DNA of 64,000 bases, from the NCBI GenBank assembly GCA_016801885.1, contig CM028905.1, positions 14,350,706 through 14,414,705 on the forward strand, written 5' to 3'. Shown here in pieces: positions 13,601 through 26,599 of the stretch. Source of the stretch: Toxotes chatareus (taxonomy: Eukaryota > Chordata > Actinopteri > Toxotidae). The number at the start of each line of letters is the position of its first letter. The stretch's first letter is position 1. Position numbers and translations under genes: made by a program. The notes under the pieces were generated by a model. That model had not been told where the DNA came from. It ran no database searches and worked only from the letters and a program-made list of their open reading frames with translations.

Positions 13601-16600
13601 TTTTCGACCTCAAATGTCATAAAAAAACGCCATAGTATAGTATGGCGCTTTTTTTCGGGCAAAAAAAAAGTCAAAAAATTTTTTTGACCTCAAATGTCAT
13701 AAAAACGCCATAGTATAGTATATGCGCTTTTTTCGGCAAAAAAAGTCAAAAAAAATTTTTTCGACCTCAAAATGTCATAAAAAACGCCATAGTATAGTAT
13801 GGCTTTTTTTTTCGGAAAAAAGTCAAAAAATTTTTCGACCTCAAAATGTCATAAAAAACGCTATAGTATAGTATGCAAAATTTTTTCGGCAAAAAAAAGT
13901 CAAAAATTTTTTCGACCTCAAAATGTCATAAAAAACGCCATAGTATAGTATATGCTTTTTTCGGCAAAAAAAGTCAAAAAATTTTTTTGAACTCAAAATG
14001 TCATAAAAAACGCAAAAAATCGTCAAAAAGTCAAAATTTTTTTTGACCTCAAATGTCATAAAAAACGCCATAGTATAGTATGGCGCTTTTTCGGGCAAAA
14101 AAAAGTCAAAAAATTTTTCGACCAAAATGTCATAAAAACGCTATAGTATAGTATGGCCTCAAAAAAAGTCAAAAATTTTTCGACCTCAAATAAAAAAAAA
14201 CGCCATAGTATAGTATGGCGCTTTTTTCGGGCAAAAAAGTCAAAAATTTTTTTTCGACCTCAAAATGTCATAAAAAACGCCATAGTAGTAGTATATGCCA
14301 AAATCGGCAAAAAGTCAAAATTTTTTTCGACCTCAAAATGTCATAAAAACGCCATAGTATAGTATATGCAAAATCGGCAAAAAAGTCAAAAATTTTTCGA
14401 CCTCAAATGTCATAAAAAACGCTAGTATAGTATAGTATGGCGCTTTTTTCGGGCAAAAAAAGTCAAAAAATTTTTTCGACCTCAAAATGTCATAAAAAAT
14501 AGCTATAGTAGTATAGTATGGCTTTTTTCGGGCAAAAAAAGTCAAAAAAAGTTTTTTTTCGACCTCAAAATGTCATAAAAAACGCCATAGTATAGTATGG
14601 CGCAAAATCGGCAAAAAAGTCAAAAATTTTTTTCGACCTCAAAATGTCATAAAAACGCCATAGTATAGTATATATGCCAAATTTTTTTTGGCAAAAAAGT
14701 CAAAAAATTTTTCAAAATGTCATCAAAATGTCATAAAAAAAACGCTATAGTATAGTATGGCGCCAAAATCGGCAAAAAGTCAAAAAATTTTTTTTTCTCA
14801 AAAAAAGTCAATAAAAAAACGCTATAGTATAGTAAAATGGCGTATAAAATCGGGCAAAAAAAAGTCAAAAAATTTTTTCGACCTCAAAATGTCATAAAAA
14901 ACGCCATAGTATAGTATGGCTTCGGCAAAAAAAGTCAAAATTTTTTTTTCTCAAAAATCATAAAAAACGCATAGTATAGTAGTATGTTTCAAAAAAAAAG
15001 TCAAAAATTTTTTTCGACCTCAAAATGTCATAAAAAACGCTATAGTATAGTATGGCGCTTTTTTCGGGCAAAAAAAGTCAAAAAAATTTTTCGACCTCAA
15101 AATGTCATAAAAAAACGCCATAGTATAGTATAGCGCCAAAATCGGGGCAAAAAGTCAAAAAATTTTTTCGACCTCAAAATGTCATAAAAACGCTATAGTA
15201 TAGTATGGCGCTTTTTTCGGCAAAAAAGTCAAAATTTTTTTTCGACCTCAAATGTCATAAAAAACGCCATAGTATAGTATGTATGTTTTTTTCGGGCAAA
15301 AAGTCAAAAAATAGTTTTTTGACCTCAAAATGTCATAAAAAAAAATGCTATAGTATAGTATATGCGCAAAATCGGCAAAAAAAAAGTCAAAATTTTTTTT
15401 CGACCTCAAAATGTCATAAAAAACGCTATAGTATAGTATGGCGCTTTTTTCGGGCAAAAAAGTCAAAAAATTTTTTTTGACCTCAAAATGTCATAAAAAA
15501 CGCCATAGTATAGTATATGCTGCAAAATTCACAAAAAAGTCAAAAATTTTTTCGACCTCAAAATGTCATAAAAACGCCATAGTATAGTATGGCGCTTTTC
15601 GGGCAAAAAAGTCAAAAATTTTTTTTCAAAATGTCAAAAAACGTCATAAAAAAGTATGCCATAGTATAGTAAAAGCGTCAAAAAAAAATCGGACAAAAAA
15701 AGTCAAAAACGCCATAGTTTTGGCTTTTTTCCTCAAAAAAAAAATAAAAAATGTCATAAAAACGCCATAGTATAGTATAGCTTTTTTTCGGACAAAAAAG
15801 TCAAAAATTTTTTCGACCTCAAAATGTCATAAAAAAAACGCCATAGTATAGTATGGCTTTTTTTCGGCAAAAAAAAGTCAAAATTTTTTTTCGACTCAAA
15901 ATGTCATAAAAACGCCATAGTATAGTATGCTTTTTTCGGGCAAAAGTCAAAAATTTTTGACCTCAAAATGTCATAAAAAACGCCATAGTATAGCGTCAAA
16001 AAAAGTCAAAAATTTTTTCGACCTCAAATGTCAAAAAAACGTCATAGTATAGTATGGCTGCCAAATCGGCAAAAAAAGTCAAAATTTTTTCACCTCAAAA
16101 TGTCATAAAAAACGCTATAGTATAGTATGGCGCTTTTTTCGGCAAAAAGTCAAAAAAATTTTTTCGACCTCAAATGTCATAAAAAACGCTATAGTATAGT
16201 ATGGCGCTTTTTTCGGGCAAAAAAGTCAAAAATTTTTTGACCTCAAAATGTCATAAAAAACGCTATAGTATAGTATGGCGTTTTTCGGGCAAAAAAGTCA
16301 AAAATTTTTTTCGACCTCAAAATGTCATAAAAAACGCCATAGTATAGTATGGCGCTTTTTTCGGCAAAAAAGTCAAAATTTTTTTTTTCGACCTCAAAAT
16401 GTCATAAAAAACGCTATAGTATAGTATGGCGCAAAATCGGCAAAAAAAGTCAAAAAAAATTTTCGACCTCAAAATGTCATAAAAAAAACGCCATAGTATA
16501 GTAGTATGGCTTTTTTTCGGCAAAAAAAGTCAAAAATTTTTTTTTTTTCCTCAAAATGTCATAAAAACGCCATAGTATAGTATGGCGCAAATTCGGGCAA

Positions 16601-19600
16601 AAAAGTCAAAAAATTTTTCGACCTCAAAATGTCATAAAAAACGCCATAGTATAGTATGGCGCAAAATCGGACAAAAAGTCAAAAATTTTTTTCAACCTCA
16701 AATTGTCATAAAAAACGCTATAGTATAGTATGTCATGGCAAAAAAAAAAAAATTTTCGACCTCAAATGTCATAAAAACGCTATAGTATAGTATGGCTCAA
16801 AAGTCAAAATTTTTTTTCGACCTCAAAATGTCATAAAAAACGCCATAGTATAGTATAGTATGGCGCTTTTTTCGGGCAAAAAAAGTCAAAAATTTTTTCG
16901 ACCTCAAAATGTCATAAAAAAAAACTATAGTATAGTATGGCGCCAAAATCGGGCAAAAAAAGTCAAAATTTTTTTTCGACCTCAAATGTCATAAAAAACG
17001 CCATAGTATAGTATGGCGCTTTTTTCGGGCAAAAAGTCAAAAAATTTTTTCGACCTCAAAATGTCATAAAAAACGCCATAGTATAGTATGGCGCTTTTTT
17101 TTCGGGCAAAAAAAGTCAAAAAAATTTTTCGACCTCAAAATGTCATAAAAACGCCATAGTATAGTATAGTAAAAAGTCAAAAAAATCAAAATGTCATAAA
17201 AAACGCCATAAAAATGGCGCTTTTTCAAAAGTCAAAATTTTTTTCTCAAAATGTCATAAAAACGCCATAGTATAGTATGGCGTTTTTTCGGCAAAAAAGT
17301 CAAAATTTTTTCGACCTCAAAATGTCATAAAAAACGCCATAGTATAGTATGGCTTTTTTCGGCAAAAAAGTCAAAAATTTTTTTTTTTGACTCAAATGTC
17401 ATAAAAAACGCTATAGTATAGTATGGCGCTTTTTTCGGGCAAAAAAGTCAAAAATTTTTTGTCGACCTCAAAATGTCATAAAAACGCCATAGTATAGTAT
17501 AAAAAATCGCGGGCAAAAAAGTCAAAAATTTTTTCGACAAAAATGTCAAAAAAAACGTCAAAAATAGCATTTTTTTCCTCAAAAAAAGTCAAAAAACGCG
17601 ACCAAATGTCATAAAAACGTATAGTATAGTATGGCGCTTTTTTCGGCAAAAAAGTCAAAAAATTTTTTCGACCTCAAAATGTCATAAAAAACGCTATAAT
17701 AGCCATAGTATAGTAAAAAAGTCAAAATTTTTCGACCTCAAAATGTCATAAAAAAATAGTATAGTATGCAAAAAAAGTTTTTTTTCGACCTCAAAATGTC
17801 ATAAAAAACGCCATAGTATAGTATGGCGCTTTTTTCGGGCAAAAAAGTCAAAAATTTTTTTCGACTCAAAATGTCATAAAAAAAACGCCATAGTATAGTA
17901 TGCCAAAATTTTTTTCGACGGGCAAAAAAGTCAAAAATTTTTTTTTTCGACCTCAAAATGTCATAAAAACGCCATAGTATAGTATGGCGCTTTTTTCGGG
18001 CAAAAAGTCAAAATTTTTTCGACCTCAAAATGTCATAAAAACGCCATAGTATAGTATGCATGCAAAAAATCAAAAAAAGTCAAAAAAAAAATTTTACCTC
18101 AAAATGTCATAAAAAACGCCATAGTATAGTATGGCTTTTTTTTCGGCAAAAAAGTCAAAAAATTTTTTCGACCAAAATGTCATAAAAAAACGCTATAGTA
18201 TAGTATGGCGCTTTTTTTCGGCAAAAAAGTCAAAAATTTTTTTCGACCTCAAAATGTCATAAAAAAAACGCCATAGTATAGTATGGCGTATAGTAAAATC
18301 GGACAAAAAAAAGTCAAAATTTTTTTTTCGACCTCAAATGTCATAAAAAAACGCCATAGTATAGTATGGCGCTTTTTTTCGGGCAAAAAAGTCAAAAAAT
18401 TTTTTGACCTCAAAATGTCATAAAAAACGCCATAGTATAGTATGGCAAAATTTTTCGAAAAAAAGTCAAAAATTTTTTTCGACCTCAAAATGTCATAAAA
18501 AACGCCATAGTATAGTATGGCGCAAAATCGGCAAAAAGTCAAAAATTTTTCGACAAAAAACGCCATAAAAATTTTTTCGACCAAAAAGTCAAAATGTTTT
18601 TCATAAAAAATGTCATAAAAAACGTATAGTATAGTAGTGCGCTGCTTTTTCGGCAAAAAAGTCAAAAATTTTTTTCGACCTCAAATGTCATAAAAAACGC
18701 TATAGTATAGTATGGCTTTTTTCGGGCAAAAAGTCAAAATTTTTTCGACCAAAATGTCATAAAAACGTATAGTATAGTATGGCTTTTTTTTTCGGGCAAA
18801 AAAGTCAAAATTTTTTCGACCTCAAAATGTCATAAAAAACGCTATAGTATAGTATATGCTTTTTTCGGGCAAAAAGTCAAAATTTTTTTCGACCTCAAAA
18901 TGTCATAAAAAACATAGCTATAGTATAGTATGGCGCTTTTTTTCGGGCAAAAAAAAGTCAAAAATTTTTTTTTGACCTCAAAATGTCATAAAAAACGCCA
19001 TAGTATAGTATGGCTTTTTTCAAAAAAGGCAAAAAAGTCAAAAATTTTCGACCTCAAAAAAAAACGCTATAGTATAGTATATGCAAAATTTTTTTTTTCG
19101 ACTCAAAATGTCATAAAAAACGCCATAGTATAGTATGGCGCTTTTTTTCGGCAAAAAAAGTCAAAATTTTTTCGACCTCAAAATGTCATAAAAAAACCAT
19201 AGTATAGTATGGCGCTTTTTTCGGGCAAAAGTCAAAAAAAAATTTTTCGACCTCAAAATGTCATAAAAAACGCCATAGTATAGTATGGCGCTTTTTTCGG
19301 GCAAAAAAAGTCAAAAATTTTTTTCGACCTCAAAATGTCATAAAAACGCCATAGTATAGTATATGGCAAAATCGGGCAAAAAAGTCAAAAATTTTTCACC
19401 TCAAAATGTCATAAAAAACGCCATAGTATAGTATGTATGCAAAATTTTGGAAAAAAAGTCAAAAAATTTTTTTCGACCTCAAATGTCATAAAAACGCTAT
19501 ATAGTATAGTATGGCGTTTTTTTCGGCAAAAAAGTCAAAAAAATTTTTCGACCTCAAAATGTCATAAAAAACGCCATAGTATAGTATGGCCAAAATTTTT

Positions 19601-22600
19601 CGGGCAAAAAAAGTCAAAAAATTTTTTGACCTCAAATGTCATAAAAAACGCCATAGTATAGTATATGCTGCTTTTTTCGGCAAAAAGTCAAAAAATTTTT
19701 TCGACCTCAAAATGTCATAAAAAACGCCATAGTATAGTATAATGTCATAAAAAAAAGTCAAAAAATTTTTTTCGACCTCAAAATGTCATAAAAATAGTAT
19801 AGTATAGTATATTTTTTTTCGGCAAAAAAAAAATGTCATAAAAAACGCATTTTTTATGACCGACCAAGCTGTCATAAAAAATAGTCATAAAAACGCCATA
19901 GTCATAGTATATAGTATAGTATGCTTTTTTCGGGCAAAAAAGTCAAAATTTTTTTTTCGACCTCAAAATGTCATAAAAACGCTATAGTATAGTATGGCGC
20001 TTTTTCGGGCAAAAAAAGTCAAAAATTTTTTTCGACCTCAAAATGTCATAAAAAAACGCCATAGTATAGTATGGCGCAAAAATCGGACAAAAAAGTCAAA
20101 AATTTTTTTTTTCGACCTCAAAATGTCATAAAAAAAAATGTCATAGTATAGTATGGCGCTTTTTTCGGCAAAAAAAAAGTCAAAAAATTTTTCCTCCTCA
20201 AATGTCATAAAAAACGCCATAGTATAGTATATGGCAAAAAATCGGCAAAAAAGTCAAAAAATTTTTCGACCTCAAAATGTCATAAAAAACGCCATAGTAT
20301 AGTATGGCGCTTTTTTCGGGCAAAAAAAGTCAAAAATTTTTCGACCTCAAATGTCATAAAAAACGCCATAGTATAGTATGGCGCTCAAAATCGGGCAAAA
20401 AAAGTCAAAAAATTTTTTCGACCTCAAAATGTCATAAAAAACGCCATAGTATAGTATGGCGCTTTTTTTTCGGCAAAAAAAGTCAAAAATTTTTTTTTGA
20501 CCTCAAAATGTCATAAAAACGCCATAGTATAGTATGGCTTTTTTTTTCGGCAAAAAAGTCAAAAAATTTTTTCGACCTCAAAATGTCATAAAAACGCTAT
20601 AGTATAGTATATGCTGCTTTTTTTCAAAAAAAGTCAAAAAATTTTTTCGACCTCAAAATGTCATAAAAAACGCTATAGTATAGTATGGCGCTCAAAATCG
20701 GACAAAAAAGTCAAAAAAAATTTTTGACCTCAAAATGTCATAAAAAAAAATGCCATAGTATAGTATAGCTAGCGCTTTTTTTCGGGCAAAAGTCAAAAAA
20801 TTTTTTCGACCTCAAATGTCATAAAAACGCCATAGTATAGTATGTATGCTTTTTTTCGGCAAAAAAGTCAAAAATTTTTTTCGACCAAAATGTCATAAAA
20901 ACGCCATAGTATAGTATAGTTTTTTCGGCAAAAAGTCAAAAAAAACCATAAAAACGCTATAGTATAGTATGGCCAAATTTTTCGGCAAAAAGTCAAAATT
21001 TTTTGATCAAAATGTCATAAAAAACTATAGTATAGTATATGCTTTTTTCGGGCAAAAATGTCAAGTCAAAAATTTTTTTCAAAATGTCATAAAAACGCCA
21101 TAGTATAGTATGTATGCAAAAATCGACAAAAAAGTCAAAATTTTTTCTCAAAATGTCATAAAAAAACGCCATAGTATAGTATGGCGCTTTTTTTCGGGCA
21201 AAAAGTCAAAAAATTTTTTCGACCTCAAAATGTCATAAAAAAACGCCATAGTATAGTATATATGCTTTTTCGGGCAAAAAAAGTCAAAAATTTTTTTCGA
21301 CCTCAAAATGTCATAAAAAAAAACGCCATAGTATAGTATATGCGCCAAAATCGGGCAAAAAGTCAAAAATTTTTTTTGACCTCAAAATGTCATAAAAAAC
21401 GCCATAGTATAGTATGGCGCCAAAATCGGCAAAAAAAGTCAAAATTTTTTTTCGACCTCAAATGTCATAAAAAACGCCATAGTATAGTATATGCTTTTTT
21501 TCGGCAAAAAAGTCAAAAATTTTTTCGACCTCAAAATGTCATAAAAACGCTATAGTATAGTATGCGCTTTTTTTTCAAAAAGTCAAAAATTTTTCGACCT
21601 CAAATGTCATAAAAAACGCCATAGTATAGTATGGCGCTTTTTTCGGGCAAAAAAGTCAAAATTTTTTTCGACCTCAAAATGTCATAAAAAACGCCATAGT
21701 ATAGTATGGCGCTTTTTTCAAAATCGACAAAAAAAGTCAAAAAACGCTTTTATACCTCAAAATGTCATAAAAAACGCCATAGTATAGTATGGCGCTTAGT
21801 TATATGGGCAAAAAAAAAAGTCAAAAAATTTTTTTCCTCAAATGTCATAAAAAACGCATAGTATAGTATGGCGCTTTTTTCGGCAAAAAAGTCAAAAAAA
21901 TTTTTTTCGACCTCAAAATGTCATAAAAAACGCCATAGTATAGTATGGCGCTTTTTTCGGGCAAAAAAAGTCAAAAATTTTTTTCGACCAAAATGTCAAA
22001 AAAACGCCATAAAAAACGCCATAGTATAGTATGTCAAAAATTTTTCGACCAAAAAAAAAACGTCAAAAATTTTTTTTTTCGACCTCAAAATGTCATAAAA
22101 AAAAACTATAGTATAGTATGGCGCTTTTTCGGGCAAAAAGTCAAAATTTTTTCGACCTCAAAATGTCATAAAAAACGCCATAGTATAGTATAGGCGCCAA
22201 AATCGGACAAAAAAGTCAAAAAATTTTTTCGACCTCAAAATGTCATAAAAAACGCCATAGTATAGTATGGCGCAAAATCGGGCAAAAAGTCAAAATTTTT
22301 TTTTTCGACCTCAAAATGTCATAAAAAACGCCATAGTATAGTATGGCGCTTTTTTTCGGGCAAAAAAAGTCAAAAATTTTTTCGACCTCAAAATGTCATA
22401 AAAAACGCCATAGTATAGTATGGCGCTTTTTTCGGCAAAAAGTCAAAAAAATTTTTCGACTCAAAATGTCATAAAAACGCATAGTATATAGTATAGTAAA
22501 ATTCAAATTGCCAAAATTTTTTCGGCAAAAAAGTCAAAAATTTTTTCGACCTCAAAATGTCATAAAAAACGCCATAGTATAGTATGGCGCGGCAAAAAGT

Positions 22601-25600
22601 CAAAAAAATTTTTTCGACCTCAAAATGTCAAAAAAACGCCATAGTATAGTATGACCTCAAAAAAAAAAAAAAAATTTTTTCACCTAAAAAAATAAAAAAC
22701 GCCATAGTATAGTATGGCTGCTTTTTTCGGGCAAAAAAGTCAAAAATTTTTTTCGACCCAAAATGTCAAAAAACGCCATAAAAAACGCTATAGTATAGTA
22801 AGTCAAAAAAAAAAATTTTGCAAAAATGTCATAAAAAAATTTAGTATGGCGACCGGGCAAAAAGTCAAAATGTTTTCGACTAAAAACGTCATAGTATAGT
22901 ATAGTATGGCTTTTTCGGTCAAAAAAAAAATCGACAAAAAAGTCAAAAAACGCTATTTTCGACCTCAAAAAACGTCATAAAAAAACGCCATAGTATAGTA
23001 TGGCGCTTTTCGGGCAAAAAAAAGTCAAAATTTTTTTTTCGACCTCAAATGTCATAAAAAACGCCATAGTATAGTATGGCTGCAAAATCGGCAAAAAAGT
23101 CAAAAAAATTTTTTTCGACCTCAAAATGTCATAAAAACGCCATAGTATAGTATAGTATGCGTTTTTTTTCGGCAAAAAAGTCAAAAAAAAATTTTTTTCG
23201 ACCTCAAAATGTCATAAAAAAAACGCTATAGTATAGTATGATGGCTTTTTTCGGGCAAAAAAGTCAAAAATTTTTTCGACCTCAAATGTCATAAAAAACG
23301 CTATAGTATAGTATGGCGCTTTTTTCGGCAAAAAAAAATGTCAAAAAAACGCCATTTTTATGGCTGACCTCAAAATGTCATAAAAAACGCCATAGTATAG
23401 TATAGTATGCAAAATCGGCAAAAAAGTCAAAAAAAATTTTCGACCTCAAATGTCATAAAAAAAACGCCATAGTATAGTATGGCGCTTTTTTTTCGGCAAA
23501 AAGTCAAAATTTTTTTCGACCTCAAATGTCATAAAAAAAACGCCATAGTATAGTATGGCGCCAAAAAAAGTCAAAAAAAAAAAAATTTTTTTTTTCACCT
23601 CAAAATGTCATAAAAAAAACGCCATAGTATAGTATATGCGCAGCATTCGGGCAAAAAAGTCAAAAGTTTTTTTTTCGACCTCAAAATGTCATAAAAACGC
23701 CATAGTATAGTATGGCGCTTTTTTCGGGCAAAAAAGTCAAAAAATTTTTTCGACCTCAAAATGTCATAAAAAAACGCCATAGTATAGTATGGCGCTTTTT
23801 CGGGCAAAAAAGTCAAAAAATTTTTTTCGACCTCAAAATGTCATAAAAAACGCCATAGTATAGTATGGCGCCAAAAAATCGGAAAAAAAGTCAAAAAATT
23901 TTTTCGACCTCAAATGTCATAAAAAACGCCATAGTATAGTATGGCTGTTTTTTTCGGGCAAAAAAAGTCAAAAATTTTTTTTCGACCTCAAAATGTCATA
24001 AAAACGCTATAGTATAGTATGGCGCTTTTTTCAAAAAAAGTCAAAATTTTTTTTTTGACCTCAAAATGTCATAAAAAACGCTATAGTATAGTATGGCAAA
24101 ATCGGGCAAAAAGTCAAAAATTTTTCAAAAATGTCATAAAAAAACGCAAATAGTATTTTTTTTCGACCTCAAAATGTCATAAAAAAAAAACGCCATAGTA
24201 TAGTATGGCGCTTTTTTCGGCAAAAAAAGTCAAAAATTTTTTTTGACCTCAAAATGTCATAAAAAAAACGCCATAGTATAGTATATGCGCTTTTTTCGGC
24301 AAAAAAGTCAAAAATTTTTTTCCCTCAAAATGTCATAAAAAACGCCATAGTATAGTATGGCGCCAAAATCGGCAAAAAAGTCAAAAAAATTTTTTTCGAC
24401 CTCAAAATGTCATAAAAACGCCATAGTATAGTATGGCGCTTTTTTCGGGCAAAAAAAGTCAAAAAATTTTTTTGACCTCAAAATGTCATAAAAAACGCTA
24501 TAGTATAGTATGGCGCTTTTTTCGGAAAAAAAGTCAAAAATTTTTTTCACCTCAAAATGTCATAAAAACGCCATAGTATAGTATAGTAGTATAGTATGGC
24601 GTCAAAAAATTTTTTCGACCGGGTCAAAAAAACGTCAAAAATTTTTTCGACCTCAAAATGTCATAAAAAAAATGTCATAGTATAGTATAGCGCTTTTTTC
24701 GGGCAAAAAAGTCAAAAAATTTTTCGACCTCAAAATGTCATAAAAAAAACGCCATAGTATAGTATATATCAAAAAATCGGGCAAAAAAGTCAAAAATTTT
24801 TTTTGACCTCAAAATGTCATAAAAAACGCCATAGTATAGTATGGCGCAAAATCGGACAAAAAAAGTCAAAAAATTTTTTCGACCTCAAAATGTCATAAAA
24901 AAACATAGTATAGTATAGTATAGTGCTTTTTTCGGCAAAAAAAAGTCAAAATTTTTTTTTTCGACCTCAAAATGTCATAAAAACGCCATAGTATAGTATG
25001 GCGCTTTTTTCGGGCAAAAAAAGTCAAAATTTTTTTCGACCTCAAAATGTCATAAAAAAACGCCATAGTATAGTAGTCAAAATTTTTTCGACCTCAAAAT
25101 GTCATAAAAAACGCTATAGTATAGTATGGCATGCTTTTTTTCAAAAAAAAGTCAAAAAATTTTTTTGACCTCAAAATGTCATAAAAAACGCCATAGTATA
25201 GTATAGTATGGCAAAAAGTCAAAATTTTTTTTCGCAAAAAAATGTCAAAAAATTTTTTATGACCTCAAAATGTCATAAAAAAACGTCATATAAAACGTAT
25301 AGTATATGCGCTGCTTTTTCGGGCAAAAAAAAGTCAAAAATTTTTTTCGACCTCAAAATGTCATAAAAAACGCCATAGTATAGTATGGCGCTTTTTTCGG
25401 CAAAAAAGTCAAAAATTTTTTCGACCTCAAAATGTCATAAAAAACGCATAGTATAGTATGGCGCAAAATTTTTTGGGCAAAAAAAAAAAATTTTTTCGAC
25501 CTCAAAATGTCATAAAAAACGCCATAGTATAGTATGGCGGCTTTTTTTCGGGCAAAAAAAGTCAAAAAATTTTTTCGACCTCAAAATGTCATAAAAAACG

Positions 25601-26599
25601 CTATAGTATAGTATATGCTTTTTTTTCGGAAAAAAAAGTCAAAAAAAATTTTTCGACCTCAAAATGTCATAAAAAAAACGCCATAGTATAGTATATGGCG
25701 CAAAATCGGACAAAAAAGTCAAAAATTTTTTTTCGACCTCAAAATGTCATAAAAACGCTATAGTATAGTATATGTAAAAAAAAGTCAAAAATTTTTTCGA
25801 CCTCAAAAAAAAAACAATAGTTTTTTATGACCTCAAAATGTCAAAAAAAAATTTTTTTTCGACCTCAAAATGTCATAAAAAAACGCCATAGTATAGTATG
25901 CGCGTTTTTTTTTTTCGGCAAAAAAGTCAAAAATTTTTTCGACCTCAAAATGTCATAAAAAAACGCTATAGTATAGTATGGCGTTTTTTTTTTTGGCAAA
26001 AAAAAGTCAAAAATTTTTTCGACCTCAAAATGTCATAAAAAAAACGCTATAGTATAGTATGGCGTTTTTTCGGCAAAAAAAAGTCAAAAATTTTTTTCGA
26101 CCTCAAAATGTCATAAAAACGCTATAGTATAGTATGGCGCTTTTTTTCGACAAAAAAGTCAAAAAAGTATGGCGCTTTCGACCTCAAAATGTCATAAAAA
26201 ACGCATATAGTATAGTATATGCTTTTTTTCGGGCAAAAAAGTCAAAAATTTTTTTTCGACCTCAAAATGTCATAAAAAACGCTATAGTATAGTATGGCGC
26301 TTTTTTTCGGGCAAAAAAAAAAGTCAAATTTTTTTCGACCTCAAAATGTCATAAAAAACGCTATAGTATAGTATGGCGTTTTTTTCGGACAAAAAAGTCA
26401 AAAATTTTTTTCGACCTCAAAATGTCATAAAAAACGTCATAGTATAGTATGGCGTTTTTTTTCGGGACAAAAAAAGTCAAAATTTTTTTTTTTCGACCTC
26501 AAAATGTCATAAAAAACGCCATAGTATAGTATGGCGTTTTTCGGAAAAAGTCAAAAAATTTTTTTCGACCTCAAAATGTCATAAAAAACGCTATAGTAT

